Positions 1-9,972 are shown, numbered from the stretch's first letter. The stretch is DNA of 64,000 bases from Streptomyces albus subsp. chlorinus (GCF_013302895.1 NZ_VJOK01000001.1:996135-1060134); one strand, 5' to 3'. Numbers and translations: made by a program. Notes: generated by a model from the sequence alone, not told the origin.

Positions 1-821
1 TGAGGGCGCTCTCCGCGCAGCTGCGCATGGCCCGGCTGCGGGCCGGTCAGGGGCTGCCGGTCCAGCCGCCGAAGCGGCACTTCGTCTTCTCCGGGCCCTC
101 CGGCACGGGCAAGACCACGGTGGCGCGCATCCTCGGCCGCGCCTTCTACGCGCTGGGCCTGCTGGGCGGGGACCACCTGGTCGAGGCCCAGCGCGCCGAC
201 CTGGTGGGCGAGTATTTGGGGCAGACCGCCGTCAAGGCGAACGAGCTCATCGACTCGGCGCTGGGCGGTGTGCTGTTCGTCGACGAGGCGTACGCGCTCT
301 CCAACTCCGGCTACACGAAGGGCGACGCGTACGGCGACGAGGCGCTCCAGGTGCTGCTCAAGCGCGCCGAGGACAACCGGGACCAGCTCGTGGTGATCCT
401 GGCCGGCTATCCGGAGGGGATGGACCGGCTGCTGGCGGCCAACCCGGGGCTCTCCTCCCGTTTCACCACCCGGGTGGACTTCCCCAGCTACCGCCCGCTG
501 GAGCTGACGGCGATCGGCGAGGTGCTGGCCGCCGACAACGGCGACGTGTGGGACGAAGAGGCGCTGGAGGAGCTGCGCAGCATCAGCGGCCACGTCGTCG
601 AGCAGGGCTGGATCGACGAGCTGGGCAACGGCCGCTTCCTGCGCACCCTCTACGAGAAGAGCTGCGCCTACCGCGATCTGCGGCTCTCCGGCTACACGGG
701 CACACCCACCAGGGACGACCTGGCGACCCTGCGGTTGCCCGACCTCATGCAGGCGTACGGGGAGGTGCTGTCGGGGCGGGGTCCGGACGGCCCTCGTCCC
801 GGCCCGCAGCCGCCCGGCTGA
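1..821 (+). CDS. CbxX/CfqX-type AAA ATPase, 5' end missing
   Basis: This is the C-terminal part of an AAA ATPase of the CbxX/CfqX (SpoVK-like) family. The reading frame is open upstream of the ATG at 27 to the window edge, so that ATG is probably internal. Counting from it, a Walker A motif (GPSGTGKT) lies at residues 23-30 and a Walker B (VLFVDEA) at 82-88, followed by an arginine-bearing sensor region (NPGLSSRF). Family members remodel protein complexes, and some serve Rubisco or type VII secretion; nothing here identifies the substrate. The last 77 bases overlap the convergent gene that ends at 745. Confidence 0.85.
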   Translation, partial: RALSAQLRMARLRAGQGLPVQPPKRHFVFSGPSGTGKTTVARILGRAFYALGLLGGDHLVEAQRADLVGEYLGQTAVKANELIDSALGGVLFVDEAYALSNSGYTKGDAYGDEALQVLLKRAEDNRDQLVVILAGYPEGMDRLLAANPGLSSRFTTRVDFPSYRPLELTAIGEVLAADNGDVWDEEALEELRSISGHVVEQGWIDELGNGRFLRTLYEKSCAYRDLRLSGYTGTPTRDDLATLRLPDLMQAYGEVLSGRGPDGPRPGPQPPG

Positions 822-1893
822 GGCCGAACGGCTGCGGGAGGCTCAGCGCCGCGGGCGGCGTGCGCTCGGCGTGCGCGGGATCGTGGACCTCGCCGACGAG
901 CATCTCCAGCACGTCCTCCAGGGCGGCCACGCCCAGGATCCGCCCCTCGGCGTCCGCGACGGCCGCCAGGTGGGAGGCGCCGGCCCGCATCGCGGTGAGC
1001 GCGTCGTCCAGCGGCAGCTGGCCGGGCAGCGTGGCCATGGGCCGCCACAGCCGCGGCGGCACCGCGCTGTCGCTCTCCTCCAGGTCGAGGACGTCCTTGA
1101 CGTGGAGGTAGCCGAGGAAGCCGCCGTCCTCGGCACGCACGGGGAAGCGCGAGTATCCGGTGCCCACGGTCAGTGCCTCCACCTCGCGCGGGGTGACCCC
1201 GGGCCCGACGGTGACCAGGTCGGTGCCGCCCAGCAGCACCTCGGTCAGCGGTCTTGAGCCCAGTTCCAGCGCGTCGGCGAGCCGTTCGTGCTCGTCGGCC
1301 TCCAGCAGTCCGGCCTGCCGCGAGTCGGCCACCAGCCGGTTGAGCTGCTCGCTGGTGAAGACCGCCTCGACCTCGTCCTTCGGCTCGACGCGGAAGAGGC
1401 GCAGCACCACGGTGGCGCAGGCCCCCAGGGCGGCGGTGACCGGACGGGTGAGCCGCGCGAAGGCCACCAGCGCGGGCCCCAGCCACAGCGCGGTGCGCTC
1501 GGGCGCCGCCATGGCCAGGTTCTTGGGCACCATCTCGCCCACCACCAGGTGGAAGAAGACGACGACGGCCAGCGCGATGACGTATCCGGCGGGATGGATC
1601 AGCGCGTGCGGCATCCGCAGGGCGTGGAAGACGGGCTCCAGCAGGTGTGCCAGCGTCGGTTCGGCCACGGCGCCCAGCGTCAGCGAGCACACCGTGATGC
1701 CGAACTGCGCGGCGGCCATCATCTGCGGCAGCGTCTCCAGCCCCCGCAGCACCCGCCGGGCCCGTGCCGAGCCCTGGGCGGCCAGCGGTTCGATCTGGCT
1801 GCGGCGTACGGAGACGAGCGCGAACTCGGCGCCGACGAAGAAGCCGTTGCCGAGCACCAGCAGTGCGGCGAACAGCAGTTGCAGGGCGCTCAT
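745..1893 (-). CDS. CNNM/CorC-type membrane protein (hemolysin family), downstream copy
   Basis: A 382-residue membrane protein of the CNNM/CorC 'hemolysin' family, whose members are linked to Mg2+/Co2+ homeostasis. An N-terminal DUF21 membrane domain opens with a hydrophobic helix containing GNGFFVGAEFALV, and a pair of CBS domains follows at roughly residues 200-330. The CorC_HlyC domain seen in the upstream paralog is absent; a Pro/Ala-rich tail takes its place. The ATG at 1893 overlaps the stop of the upstream paralog as ATGA, which implies translational coupling and perhaps a heteromeric complex. The 3' end overlaps the convergent AAA gene by 77 nt. Confidence 0.85.
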   Translation of the reverse strand: MSALQLLFAALLVLGNGFFVGAEFALVSVRRSQIEPLAAQGSARARRVLRGLETLPQMMAAAQFGITVCSLTLGAVAEPTLAHLLEPVFHALRMPHALIHPAGYVIALAVVVFFHLVVGEMVPKNLAMAAPERTALWLGPALVAFARLTRPVTAALGACATVVLRLFRVEPKDEVEAVFTSEQLNRLVADSRQAGLLEADEHERLADALELGSRPLTEVLLGGTDLVTVGPGVTPREVEALTVGTGYSRFPVRAEDGGFLGYLHVKDVLDLEESDSAVPPRLWRPMATLPGQLPLDDALTAMRAGASHLAAVADAEGRILGVAALEDVLEMLVGEVHDPAHAERTPPAALSLPQPFGLSRAAAGRDEGRPDPAPTAPPRTPA

Positions 1894-3290
1894 CGTGCCG
1901 CCGCCTCCACGCCGCGCACGGCCCGCACGGGTTCGGCCCGGCCGCGGTCCGGGGCGATGACGCGGACCCGTTCGGCCCGGTGGTGGGCCACGTGCCGGAC
2001 CCGCAGCTGCCACCGCGCCGGCTCCTGGCCGTCGCCCTGGTCCACCGTCAGCTGCGCCGTGTCGCCGGGCACGGGAATGCGCCCCAGCAGGTCCGCGACC
2101 AGCCCGGCCACGGTCTCGTACGGCCCCTCGGGCACTTCCAGGCCGATGCGGCGCAGCTGGCCGACGCGGCAGCCGCCGTCGGCCTCCCAGGCCGGGCGGC
2201 CCTCCGCTTCGGGCGCCACGGGGGCGAGTTCGGGCAGTTCGTCGTAGAGCTGTCCGTCGTGCTCGTCCCGCACCTCGCCGACGATCTCCTCGACGATGTC
2301 CTCCAGCGTCACCACGCCCGCGGTGCCGCCGTACTCGTCGACGACGACGGCGATGGGCTGTTCGCTGCGCAGCCGCGCCAGCAGCGGCCTGACCGGAAGC
2401 GACTGCGGGACGAGCAGCGCGGGTACGGCGACGCGCAGCACGGGCGTGCGCAGGCGCCGGTGCGCGGGGACGGCGAGGGCGTCCTTGAGGTGGACCATGC
2501 CGACGACCTCGTCCAGCGTGTTCTGGTAGACGGGGAACCGGGAGAGCCCGGTGGCGCGGGTCAGGTTGAGCACGTCCTGCGCGGTGGCCTGCGTCTGGAG
2601 GGCGCTGACCCGCACGCGCGGTGTCATCACCTGCTGCGCGGTCAGCCCGCCGAGCCCGAGGGTGCGCACGAACAGGTCGGCGGTGCCTGGTTCCAGGGCG
2701 CCGGCCCGCGCCGAGTGGTGCGCCAGCGAGACGAGTTCGCCCGGCGTGCGGGCGGAGGCCAGCTCCTCGGCGGGCTGGACGCCGAAGAGGCGCACCACGC
2801 GGTTGGCCGCGGCGTTCAGCAGGGCGATCACCGGGCGGAAGAGGCGGGAGAAGAGCCGCTGCGGCCCGGCGACGAACCGGGCCACCGCCAGCGGCCGGGA
2901 GACCGCCCAGTTCTTGGGGACGAGTTCGCCGACGACCATCTGCACGGCGGAGGCGGTCAGCATGCCGGCGGCGACGGCCACGCCGCCGACCGCGCCGAGC
3001 GGCAGCCCCGCGGCGGTGAGCGGGCCGGCCAGCAGCCGGGCCAGCGCCGGTTCGGCCAGCATGCCGGTGACGAGGGAGGTGAGGGTGATGCCCAGTTGCG
3101 TACCGGACAGTTGGAAGGACAGCTCGCGCAGGGCGCGGACGACGGTGCGGGCCTGGCGGTCGCCGTGGGCGGCGGCGCGCTCGGCCTCGGCCTTCTCGAC
3201 GGTGACGAGCCCGAACTCCGCCGCGACGAAGAAGCCGTTGGCGAGGATGAGCAGGAACGCCACGCCGAGCAGCAGGAGCGGGAGGGTCAT
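1890..3290 (-). CDS. CNNM/CorC-type membrane protein (hemolysin family), upstream copy
   Basis: A 466-residue protein with DUF21, a CBS pair and a CorC_HlyC domain, the full architecture of bacterial CNNM-like ion transport proteins. The N-terminus is very hydrophobic and contains the same NGFFVAAEFGLV signature as its neighbour. The CBS pair sits near residues 200-330 (DEYGGTAGVVTLEDIVEEIVGE ends it), and the CorC_HlyC domain fills the C-terminal third. It starts at ATG 3290 and is coupled by ATGA to the second copy, so the two act as one transcription unit. Ion specificity cannot be read from the sequence. Confidence 0.88.
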   Translation of the reverse strand: MTLPLLLLGVAFLLILANGFFVAAEFGLVTVEKAEAERAAAHGDRQARTVVRALRELSFQLSGTQLGITLTSLVTGMLAEPALARLLAGPLTAAGLPLGAVGGVAVAAGMLTASAVQMVVGELVPKNWAVSRPLAVARFVAGPQRLFSRLFRPVIALLNAAANRVVRLFGVQPAEELASARTPGELVSLAHHSARAGALEPGTADLFVRTLGLGGLTAQQVMTPRVRVSALQTQATAQDVLNLTRATGLSRFPVYQNTLDEVVGMVHLKDALAVPAHRRLRTPVLRVAVPALLVPQSLPVRPLLARLRSEQPIAVVVDEYGGTAGVVTLEDIVEEIVGEVRDEHDGQLYDELPELAPVAPEAEGRPAWEADGGCRVGQLRRIGLEVPEGPYETVAGLVADLLGRIPVPGDTAQLTVDQGDGQEPARWQLRVRHVAHHRAERVRVIAPDRGRAEPVRAVRGVEAAAR

Positions 3291-3467
3291 GCCGCGCCCC
3301 CGGGTGCGGGGATCACGGCGCTCGTACTACAGGACGATCCGTCCATCGCTGGTGGTGGTCACTCCTCGGGTCGCAGGTGCCCGCAGAGCGCGGGGCGGCT
3401 CATGCCGGTGGGAACAGAGTAGACACTGCGCCTCACCCCGCGAAGACGCGCTGCACCGCGCCGGGGT

Positions 3468-3986
3468 TCACCTTCCGGGGGAGTCCGCCGTGCCGTCGGG
3501 GGCGCCCTCGCGCGGGCCGCCCTGGTCGACGAGGGCGCGCAGGGCGCGTGCCTGGGCGAGGGCCTGCCGCTTGGCGATGCCGGGCTGGATGCCCATGGCG
3601 GGCAGGCTGGTGCCGTCGGACAGGTCGAGGGAGACCCAGGGGTCGCCGGGGCGCAGCCGGACGGCGAGGATCTGCGCCCAGACCAGGCGGCGCCTGGTCG
3701 TCAGGTTGACGACCGTGACCCCGTCGGCCTCCACGGTCACCCGGGGGCGGCTCAACAGCACCAGGACGGCGAGGAAGAGCGCGGCGGTGACGATGAAGCT
3801 GGCCCGCTCACCGCCGCCCATCCGCAGCATCAGCGAGACGGCGGTGAGGACGACGAACACGGCGACGCCGACCGTCAGCAGCACCACCCGCGTGCGGGTG
3901 GGCCGGAACGTGACGGGCAGCGCGGGCACTTCGGCGGCGGCCACGGCGTCGCCGGCCCGGCCGCTGGTGTCAGGAGTGTCGGTCAT
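3468..3986 (-). CDS. small membrane protein with PH-like domain
   Basis: A 172-residue protein with two adjacent transmembrane helices near residues 30-70, followed by a PH-like domain of the bacterial type (VTVEADGVTVVNLTTRRRLVWAQ, then a W-containing 'DPWVSLDLSDGTSLPAMGIQ' strand region). The start is the ATG at 3986, only 14 nt after the hisG stop, so it is probably cotranscribed with hisG. Such proteins are common in Streptomyces but have no established role. Its position as the last gene of the rib-his run does not by itself imply a role in histidine synthesis. Confidence 0.75.
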   Translation of the reverse strand: MTDTPDTSGRAGDAVAAAEVPALPVTFRPTRTRVVLLTVGVAVFVVLTAVSLMLRMGGGERASFIVTAALFLAVLVLLSRPRVTVEADGVTVVNLTTRRRLVWAQILAVRLRPGDPWVSLDLSDGTSLPAMGIQPGIAKRQALAQARALRALVDQGGPREGAPDGTADSPGR

Positions 3987-4000
3987 GCGGTTCGCTCCGG

Positions 4001-4849
4001 TCACAGACGGCAGGCGTGGATGCCCGTGGTCAGGATGGCGCGGGCCCCCAGCTCGTAGAGGTCGTCCATGATCCGCTGGGCCTCCGTGGTGCGGACCATG
4101 GAGCGGACGGCGACCCATCCCTGGTCGTGCAGCGGGGAGATGGTCGGCGACTCCAGACCCGGGGTGAGGGCGACGGCCTCCTCCAGGTGCTCGGCGCGGA
4201 TGTCGTAGTCCATCATCACGTAGCTGCGGGCCACCAGGACGCCCTGGAGGCGGCGCAGGAACTGCTGCACCTTGGGGGTGTCCGGGTCGGCGCCGGTGCG
4301 CCGGATGACGACGGCCTCCGACTGGAGGATGGGCTCGCCCACGACCTCCAGGCCCGCGTTGCGCAGCGAGGTGCCCGTCTCCACCACGTCCGCGATCACC
4401 TGGGCGACGCCCAGTTCGATGGCCGTCTCCACGGCGCCGTCGAGGTGGACGACGGAGGCGTCGATGCCCTTGTCCGCCAGGTGCTTGGCGACCAGCCCCT
4501 CGTAGGAGGTGGCGACGGTCAGCCCGCTCAGGTCCTCGGCCGAGGAGATGGTGCCGGGCTTGGCGGCGTAGTGGAAGGTGGAGCGGGCGAAGCCCAGCGG
4601 AAGCAGTTCCTCGGCCCGCGCGCCGGAGTCCAGCAGCAGGTCGCGGCCGGTGATGCCGATGTCGAGGCGCCCGGAGCTGACGTAGATGGCGATGTCGCGG
4701 GGGCGCAGGTAGAAGAACTCCACCTCGTTGTCCGGGTCCACCAGCACGAGTTCCTTGGAGGCTTTGCGCTGCTGGTATCCGGCCTCATGCAGCATCTCCC
4801 CGGCAGGGCCGGAGAGAGAACCCTTGTTGGGGACGGCGATGCGCAGCAT
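4001..4849 (-). CDS. hisG: ATP phosphoribosyltransferase HisG (long form)
   Basis: Catalyses the first step of histidine synthesis, joining ATP and PRPP to give phosphoribosyl-ATP. At 282 residues it is the long, hexameric form with a C-terminal regulatory domain that binds histidine; short forms would need HisZ, and none is seen here. The N-terminus (LRIAVPNKGSLSGPAGEML) and the PRPP-binding region (DVVETGTSLRNAGL) are typical. It lies 71 nt downstream of hisE, the next enzyme in the pathway, on the same strand. The rest of the his genes are not in this window, as is usual in Streptomyces. Confidence 0.97.
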   Translation of the reverse strand: MLRIAVPNKGSLSGPAGEMLHEAGYQQRKASKELVLVDPDNEVEFFYLRPRDIAIYVSSGRLDIGITGRDLLLDSGARAEELLPLGFARSTFHYAAKPGTISSAEDLSGLTVATSYEGLVAKHLADKGIDASVVHLDGAVETAIELGVAQVIADVVETGTSLRNAGLEVVGEPILQSEAVVIRRTGADPDTPKVQQFLRRLQGVLVARSYVMMDYDIRAEHLEEAVALTPGLESPTISPLHDQGWVAVRSMVRTTEAQRIMDDLYELGARAILTTGIHACRL

Positions 4850-4920
4850 GAGGGAGCTTCCTTTGTTCGTCAGCGGTGCGGAGAGGGTGCCGAGCGGGGT
4901 GCTCGCGGGGAGGGGGCCGC

Positions 4921-5193
4921 TCAGAGGTGAGCGTATACGTCGTCGAGGGAGATGCCCTTGGCGGCCATGAGCACCTGGAGATGGTAGAGGAGCTGGGAGA
5001 TCTCCTCGGCCGTACGCGTATTCCCCTCGTACTCGGCGGCCATCCAGACCTCGGCGGCCTCCTCCACGATCTTCTTCCCGATGGCGTGCACGCCCTGCGC
5101 GGCGAGCTCGGCGGTGCGGGAGGTGGCGGGGTCGCCGTGGACGGCCTTGTGCTCCAGCTCGGCGAAGAGCTGCTCGAATGTCTTGTTCGCCAT
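4921..5193 (-). CDS. hisE: phosphoribosyl-ATP pyrophosphatase HisE
   Basis: A 90-residue stand-alone PRA-PH that hydrolyses phosphoribosyl-ATP to phosphoribosyl-AMP, the second step of histidine synthesis. It is an all-alpha MazG-like fold with the metal-binding signature [17 protein letters not shown]. The ATG at 5193 gives the family's usual N-terminus ([10 protein letters not shown]); an in-frame GTG 12 nt upstream is an alternative. It sits 34 nt after ribH, so it may be read from the riboflavin operon. Confidence 0.96.
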   Translation of the reverse strand: MANKTFEQLFAELEHKAVHGDPATSRTAELAAQGVHAIGKKIVEEAAEVWMAAEYEGNTRTAEEISQLLYHLQVLMAAKGISLDDVYAHL

Positions 5194-5227
5194 GGTGTCT
5201 GACACCCTACGCGGTCGCGGGCTCCCC

Positions 5228-5713
5228 TCAGCGCCAGGGTTCGGCGACGGTCCGCAGCGCCGCGGCCGTGGCCACCGCCGCGGTGACGGCCTCATGTCCC
5301 TTGTCCTCCGCGGACCCGGGCAGGCCCGCGCGGGCGAGCGCCTGCTGGTCGTCGTCGCAGGTCAGGACGCCGAAGCCGACGGGGACGCCGGTGCGGACGG
5401 CCACCTCGGTGAGGCCCTGGGTGACGCCTTGGCACACATAGTCGAAGTGCGGGGTGCCGCCCCGGATGACGACGCCGAGTGCGACGATCGCGTCATAGCC
5501 CCGGTCGGCAAGGACCTTGGCGACGACGGGCAGCTCGAAGCTGCCGGGGACACGCAGCAGGGTCGGCTCGTCGATGCCCAGCTCGCGCAGCGCCCGCAGG
5601 GCGCCGTCGACCAGGCCGTCCATCACCTGCTGGTGCCACTGCGCCGCCACCACGGCGACCCGCAGGTCCTGGCAGTTCTTGACGGTCAGTTCGGGTGCGC
5701 CCTTGCCGCTCAC
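5228..5713 (-). CDS. ribH: 6,7-dimethyl-8-ribityllumazine synthase RibH
   Basis: Condenses 5-amino-6-ribitylamino-uracil with dihydroxybutanone phosphate to form lumazine, the penultimate riboflavin step. The 161-residue length is standard. Recognisable segments are the substrate-binding VPGSFELP, the phosphate-binding region around [17 protein letters not shown] with the catalytic His, and the family's GVLTCD near the C-terminus. It is the last rib gene of the operon, 114 nt downstream of ribBA, and family members assemble into pentamers or icosahedral shells. Confidence 0.97.
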   Translation of the reverse strand: MSGKGAPELTVKNCQDLRVAVVAAQWHQQVMDGLVDGALRALRELGIDEPTLLRVPGSFELPVVAKVLADRGYDAIVALGVVIRGGTPHFDYVCQGVTQGLTEVAVRTGVPVGFGVLTCDDDQQALARAGLPGSAEDKGHEAVTAAVATAAALRTVAEPWR

Positions 5714-5827
5714 GGTGGCTCCTCGTGCTGTGCGTGGTGACTGGTGTGTGTACTGGTTGTCGCTGGTGCTGTGCCGGTAGCGGGTACCGGTACCGGGCCC
5801 CCGGCCGTTCCCCGCGGGGGCGGTAGG

Positions 5828-7189
5828 TCACTGGCTGCCGCAGGGCGAGGTGCGGTCCGCGTCCAGCCAGGGCAGGTCGTGACCCATCCGGTCACGCTTG
5901 GTGCGCAGGTAGCGCAGGTTGTGCTCCCCCGCCTGTACGGGCATCGGCTCCCGCCCGGTGACGCGGAGCCCGTGGCGGAGCAGCGCGGCGGTCTTGTCCG
6001 GGTTGTTGGTCATCAGCCGCAGGGAGCGCACGCCCAGGTCGGAGAGGATCCGCGCGGCCGCGGTGTAGTCGCGCGCGTCCGCGGGCAGGCCCAGTTCGAG
6101 GTTGGCGTCCAGGGTGTCGCGGCCCTGCTCCTGCAGCTCGTAGGCGCGCAGTTTGGACAGCAGGCCGATGCCCCGGCCCTCGTGGCCGCGCAGGTACAGG
6201 ACGATGCCCCGGCCCTCCCGCTGCACACGTTCGAGCGAGGCGTCCAGCTGCGGTCCGCAGTCGCAGCGCTGCGAGCCGAAGACGTCACCCGTCAGGCACT
6301 CGGAGTGCACCCGCACCAGGACGTCCTCGCCGCCGACGGCTCCCTCCCGCTCGCCGGGGCCGGCGATGTCGCCGACGACCAGCGCGATGTGCTCCACACC
6401 GTCGACGGTGGAGCGGTAGCCGTAGGCGCGGAACTCGCCGTGCCGGGTGGGCAGCCTCGTCGTGGCCTCGCGGCGCACGGTGGGTTCGGCGGAGCGGCGG
6501 TAGGCGATCAGGTCCTCGATGGAGATGATCCGCAGCCCGTGCTTGCGCGCGAACGGCACCAGTTCGGGCAGCCGCAGCATGGCGCCGTCCTCGCCGGCGA
6601 TCTCGACGATGGCGGCGGCGGGCCGCAGCCCGGCGAGCCGGGCCAGGTCCACGCCCGCCTCGGTGTGGCCGGCGCGGGCGAGGACCCCGCCCGGCCTGGC
6701 CCGCAGCGGGAAGGCGTGCCCGGGGCGGACGAAGTCCTCGGCGCCGGCCTCGGCGCTGGCCAGCAGCCGTATGGTGGCGGCCCGGTCGGCGGCGGAGATG
6801 CCGGTGGTGACGCCGTGCGCGCCCGTCGCGTCCACGGAGACGGTGAAGGCGGTGCCCATGGACTCGGTGTTGTCCGCGACCATCTGCGGCAGGGCCAGCC
6901 GGTCGAGGTCGGCGGCCTCCATGGGGGTGCAGATCAGCCCCCGGCACTCGCTCATCATGAAGGCGACGATCTCGGGGGTGATCAGCTCGGCCGCCACCAC
7001 GAGGTCGCCCTCGTTCTCCCGGCTCTCGTCGTCCACGACCACGACCGGGCGGCCCTCGCCGATGTCGCGGACCGCCTCCTCGACGGGGTCGAGCGCGAGG
7101 GCGAGCGCCTCGCCGGCGGCGTCCGGTCCGGGGATGCCGGGGACGCGCGGCGCGGGAGGCGCGTCGTACCGGTCGGGAAGCGCGGTCAT
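5828..7189 (-). CDS. ribBA: bifunctional DHBP synthase / GTP cyclohydrolase II (RibBA)
   Basis: A 453-residue fusion supplying both riboflavin precursors. The N-terminal half is 3,4-dihydroxy-2-butanone-4-phosphate synthase, with acidic motif [19 protein letters not shown] and GHTEAGVDL. The C-terminal half is GTP cyclohydrolase II, with zinc ligands in [12 protein letters not shown], the catalytic stretch [11 protein letters not shown] and [10 protein letters not shown]. The ATG at 7189 was chosen because homology begins just after it; the open frame extends 45 codons further upstream without support. It lies 46 nt after ribM. Confidence 0.97.
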   Translation of the reverse strand: MTALPDRYDAPPAPRVPGIPGPDAAGEALALALDPVEEAVRDIGEGRPVVVVDDESRENEGDLVVAAELITPEIVAFMMSECRGLICTPMEAADLDRLALPQMVADNTESMGTAFTVSVDATGAHGVTTGISAADRAATIRLLASAEAGAEDFVRPGHAFPLRARPGGVLARAGHTEAGVDLARLAGLRPAAAIVEIAGEDGAMLRLPELVPFARKHGLRIISIEDLIAYRRSAEPTVRREATTRLPTRHGEFRAYGYRSTVDGVEHIALVVGDIAGPGEREGAVGGEDVLVRVHSECLTGDVFGSQRCDCGPQLDASLERVQREGRGIVLYLRGHEGRGIGLLSKLRAYELQEQGRDTLDANLELGLPADARDYTAAARILSDLGVRSLRLMTNNPDKTAALLRHGLRVTGREPMPVQAGEHNLRYLRTKRDRMGHDLPWLDADRTSPCGSQ

Positions 7190-7235
7190 GGGCGGGCTCC
7201 TTCCATTGCGGTGCGCTGCGGTGGCGTCCGCCGGT

Positions 7236-7916
7236 TCACAGCGCGGCTCCGGCCCCGGGCAGGGCGGGCTCGGTGCGGGCGGCCAGGGCGCGGGCGTCGC
7301 TGCGGGAGCGCTGCCACCAGGCACGCAGGCCCCACAGGACGAGGCCGAGGTAGACGACGTAGACGAGGGCGGAGAAGGCCAGCCCGCTGTGGAAGGCGAG
7401 TGGCACTCCGACCACGTCGACCAGCAGCCAGGCGAACCAGAACTCCACCAGGCCGCGCGCCTGGGCGACCATCGCCGTCAGCGTGCCCACGAAGATGTAG
7501 GCGTCCGCCCACGGGCTCCACGAGAGGGCGGGGACGAGGGTGAAGAGGGTGCCCACGGCGACGGTGCCCAGGGCGGTGCCCAGTGCCAGCACGCCGCGCT
7601 CGCGCCAGGTGGCGAACCGGACGGCGATGGAGCCGTCCTGCGCCTTCCGGTGGCCGCGCCGCCACTGGTACCAGCCCCACACCGCCACGGTGATGACCAG
7701 CAGCTGCTTGCCGACACCGCCCGCCAGGTGCGCGTACGCGAAGGCGCCGACGAGGACGAGCCCCGACAGCAGCTGTGCGGGCCAGGTGACTATGGAGCGC
7801 CGCCAGCCGAAGGCGAGGGCGAGCAGGCCGATGCTGTTGCCCAGCATGTCGGACCAGATGACGTGCTGGCCGAAGGCGGTGAACGCCTCGCTGTTGAGCC
7901 ACTGGAAGACGTTCAC
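7236..7916 (-). CDS. ribM: PnuC-family riboflavin transporter RibM (PnuX-like)
   Basis: A 226-residue integral membrane protein of the Pnu transporter family, with about seven hydrophobic helices and the family's WGWYQWRRG signature. Pnu proteins import vitamins by facilitated diffusion. A homolog in the same operon position in Streptomyces davawensis, RibM, transports riboflavin and roseoflavin. Its place inside an FMN-riboswitch-controlled rib operon favours riboflavin over nicotinamide riboside here; this is inference. The GTG start at 7916 overlaps the ribE stop as GTGA. Confidence 0.85.
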   Translation of the reverse strand: MNVFQWLNSEAFTAFGQHVIWSDMLGNSIGLLALAFGWRRSIVTWPAQLLSGLVLVGAFAYAHLAGGVGKQLLVITVAVWGWYQWRRGHRKAQDGSIAVRFATWRERGVLALGTALGTVAVGTLFTLVPALSWSPWADAYIFVGTLTAMVAQARGLVEFWFAWLLVDVVGVPLAFHSGLAFSALVYVVYLGLVLWGLRAWWQRSRSDARALAARTEPALPGAGAAL

Positions 7917-8572
7917 CGCAGGACTTCCTTCGCCGCCTGTGCCGCCTCCTGCCGCGCCTGCCCCTGCGCGCCGGCGCCCTGCGCGGAAGCGCCCAGCAGC
8001 CGCTCGACGTACTTGGCCAGCACGTCGACCTCCAGGTTGACCGGGTCGCCGGGCTGCTTGGTGCCGAGGGTGGTGAGCGCAAGGGTGGTCGGGATGAGGG
8101 AGACCGTGAAGTGGTCGCCGGCGGCCTCGACCACGGTGAGGCTGACACCGTCCACGGTGATGGAGCCCTTCTCCACCAGGTACCGGCCCAGCCCGTCGGG
8201 CAGCGCGATCGTCAGGTCGGTGCCGCTGTCGGCGTCGCGGCGGGCGGTGAGGGTGCCCGTGCCGTCCACGTGGCCCTGGACGAGGTGGCCGTCGAGCCGC
8301 CCGCCCAGCGCCAGGGGGCGCTCCAGGTTGACGGGCGAGCCCACGCGGAGCGCGCCGAGGCTGGAGCGGTGCAGGGTCTCGGCCATGACGTCGGCGGTGA
8401 ACTCGCCCTCACTCGTCTCGACGACGGTCAGGCACACGCCGTTGACGGCGATCGAGTCGCCGTGCCGCGCGTCCGCGGTGACGCGCGGTCCGCGCAGCCG
8501 CAGCCGGGCCGACTCGCCGCGGTCCTCGACGGCGACGACCTCGCCCAGCTCTTCCACGATTCCGGTGAACAC
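7913..8572 (-). CDS. ribE: riboflavin synthase alpha subunit RibE
   Basis: Dismutates two lumazine molecules to riboflavin and the pyrimidine precursor. The start MFTGIVEELG and two tandem lumazine-binding barrels (each with an NGVCLTVV or DGVSLTVV strand) are diagnostic; 219 residues is close to the usual length with an Ala/Gln-rich tail. The GTG at 8572 directly follows the ribD stop (TGAGTG). In actinobacteria the gene is also called ribC. Confidence 0.96.
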   Translation of the reverse strand: MFTGIVEELGEVVAVEDRGESARLRLRGPRVTADARHGDSIAVNGVCLTVVETSEGEFTADVMAETLHRSSLGALRVGSPVNLERPLALGGRLDGHLVQGHVDGTGTLTARRDADSGTDLTIALPDGLGRYLVEKGSITVDGVSLTVVEAAGDHFTVSLIPTTLALTTLGTKQPGDPVNLEVDVLAKYVERLLGASAQGAGAQGQARQEAAQAAKEVLR

Positions 8573-9853
8573 TCAGGACTCCTCGGACTGCTCGGTCAGC
8601 TCGGACTGCTCGGTCTGGTGGGACGGTTCGGCGCCGGCCGGGTCGGCGGACCCTGTCGGTTCGGTGTGCCCTGCCGGATCGGCCGGCCCGGCCGCGGCGG
8701 CGTGTGCCGTCCCGGACGCCGTGGGGCCCACCGCGGTGATCCGCAGGTCGGGGCCGATGCGCACGCTGTCGCTCACGGTGAGCCGCAACGCCTGCGCGAT
8801 GGTGCTGATTCCGGCCTCCCCCAGCGCGGGCGGCCCCGCGCCCAGCAGTACGGGGGCGAGATAGCCGACCACCCGGTCCACCAGCCCGGCGGCGACGAAG
8901 GCGCCCGCGAGCGTGGCACCGCCCTCCAGCAGCACGGAGCGCACCCCCCGCTCGCACAGGGCCGTCAGCAGCGCGGACAGGTCGAGCCCCGCCGCGCCCT
9001 CGGCGGCCCGGGGCAGCCGCAGCAGCCCGGCGGAGCCCCCGGCGCCCCGCAGCGCGGCCTCGAGCGCGGCGGTGTCCGCGTCCTGGGCGACGGCGACGAG
9101 GGTGGGGGCGACGGCGTCGAGAACCCGCGCTCCGGGCCTGACGACGGCGGCCTCGGTGTCCACGACGACGCGCAGCGGCTGGACCGCGCCCGGAACGTCC
9201 CGTACGGCCAGGTGCGGGTCATCGGTGCGGGCCGTCCCGGAGCCGACGAGGACGGCGTCGGACTCGGCGCGCAGCCGGTGCACGTCGGCGCGGGCCTCGG
9301 CGGAGGTGATCCAGCGGCTGGAGCCGTCGGCGGCGGCGGTGCGCCCGTCGAGGGTGGCGGCGTACTTCCACGTCACGTAGGGGCGGCCGTGCAGGACGGA
9401 GGTCAGCCACGCCACGTTGCCCGCGGCGGCCTCCTCGGCCAGCAGCCCGCCCTCGACGTCGATACCGGCGGCGGCCAGGGTGCGGGCGCCGCCGGCCGCA
9501 CGGGGGCTGGGGTCGCGAACGGCGTAGACGACGCGGGAGACACCCGCGTCGATGAGGGCCTGCGCGCAGGGGCCGGTGCGCCCGGTGTAGTCGCAGGGTT
9601 CGAGGGTGACCACGGCGGTGCCGCCGCGGGCGTCGTCACCCGCCTCGGCCAGGGCGTGGATCTCGGCGTGCGGCCCGCCGGCGCGCTGGTGCCAGCCCTC
9701 GCCCACAGTGCGTCCCGCCTGGTCGAGGATGACGCAGCCGACGACCGGGTTGGGGCTGGTGGAGCCGAGTCCGCGGGCCGCGAGGACGAGGGCGCGGCGC
9801 ATCGCCTCGCGCTCCGCCTGCGGCGCGGACGGCGCCTGGGGATGGGGGGCCAC
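8573..9853 (-). CDS. ribD: bifunctional pyrimidine deaminase/reductase RibD
   Basis: Deaminates and then reduces the pyrimidine intermediate of riboflavin synthesis. The N-terminal deaminase shows the zinc motifs HAEIHAL and EPCDYTGRTGPC; the C-terminal reductase contains WKYAATLDGRTAA and LLEGGATLAGAFV. The GTG at 9853 (VAPHPQAP) is preferred because an AGGAGG sequence lies just upstream (about 9858-9863); the open frame extends to 10036 but would run through the leader. The last roughly 50 residues are a low-complexity Pro/Thr/Glu tail. The gene lies 155 nt downstream of the FMN riboswitch and heads the operon. Confidence 0.95.
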   Translation of the reverse strand: MAPHPQAPSAPQAEREAMRRALVLAARGLGSTSPNPVVGCVILDQAGRTVGEGWHQRAGGPHAEIHALAEAGDDARGGTAVVTLEPCDYTGRTGPCAQALIDAGVSRVVYAVRDPSPRAAGGARTLAAAGIDVEGGLLAEEAAAGNVAWLTSVLHGRPYVTWKYAATLDGRTAAADGSSRWITSAEARADVHRLRAESDAVLVGSGTARTDDPHLAVRDVPGAVQPLRVVVDTEAAVVRPGARVLDAVAPTLVAVAQDADTAALEAALRGAGGSAGLLRLPRAAEGAAGLDLSALLTALCERGVRSVLLEGGATLAGAFVAAGLVDRVVGYLAPVLLGAGPPALGEAGISTIAQALRLTVSDSVRIGPDLRITAVGPTASGTAHAAAAGPADPAGHTEPTGSADPAGAEPSHQTEQSELTEQSEES

Positions 9854-9972
9854 CGGGTCCTCCTGCCTCTTCGGGCACGGACTCCGGGGCTGCTGCGGGA
9901 CGAGGGACGGACGCGCTCCGGGTGCACACCAGTCCGAACGGAGGGGCCCGCTCCGGTTCTGTCGCCCGGAGG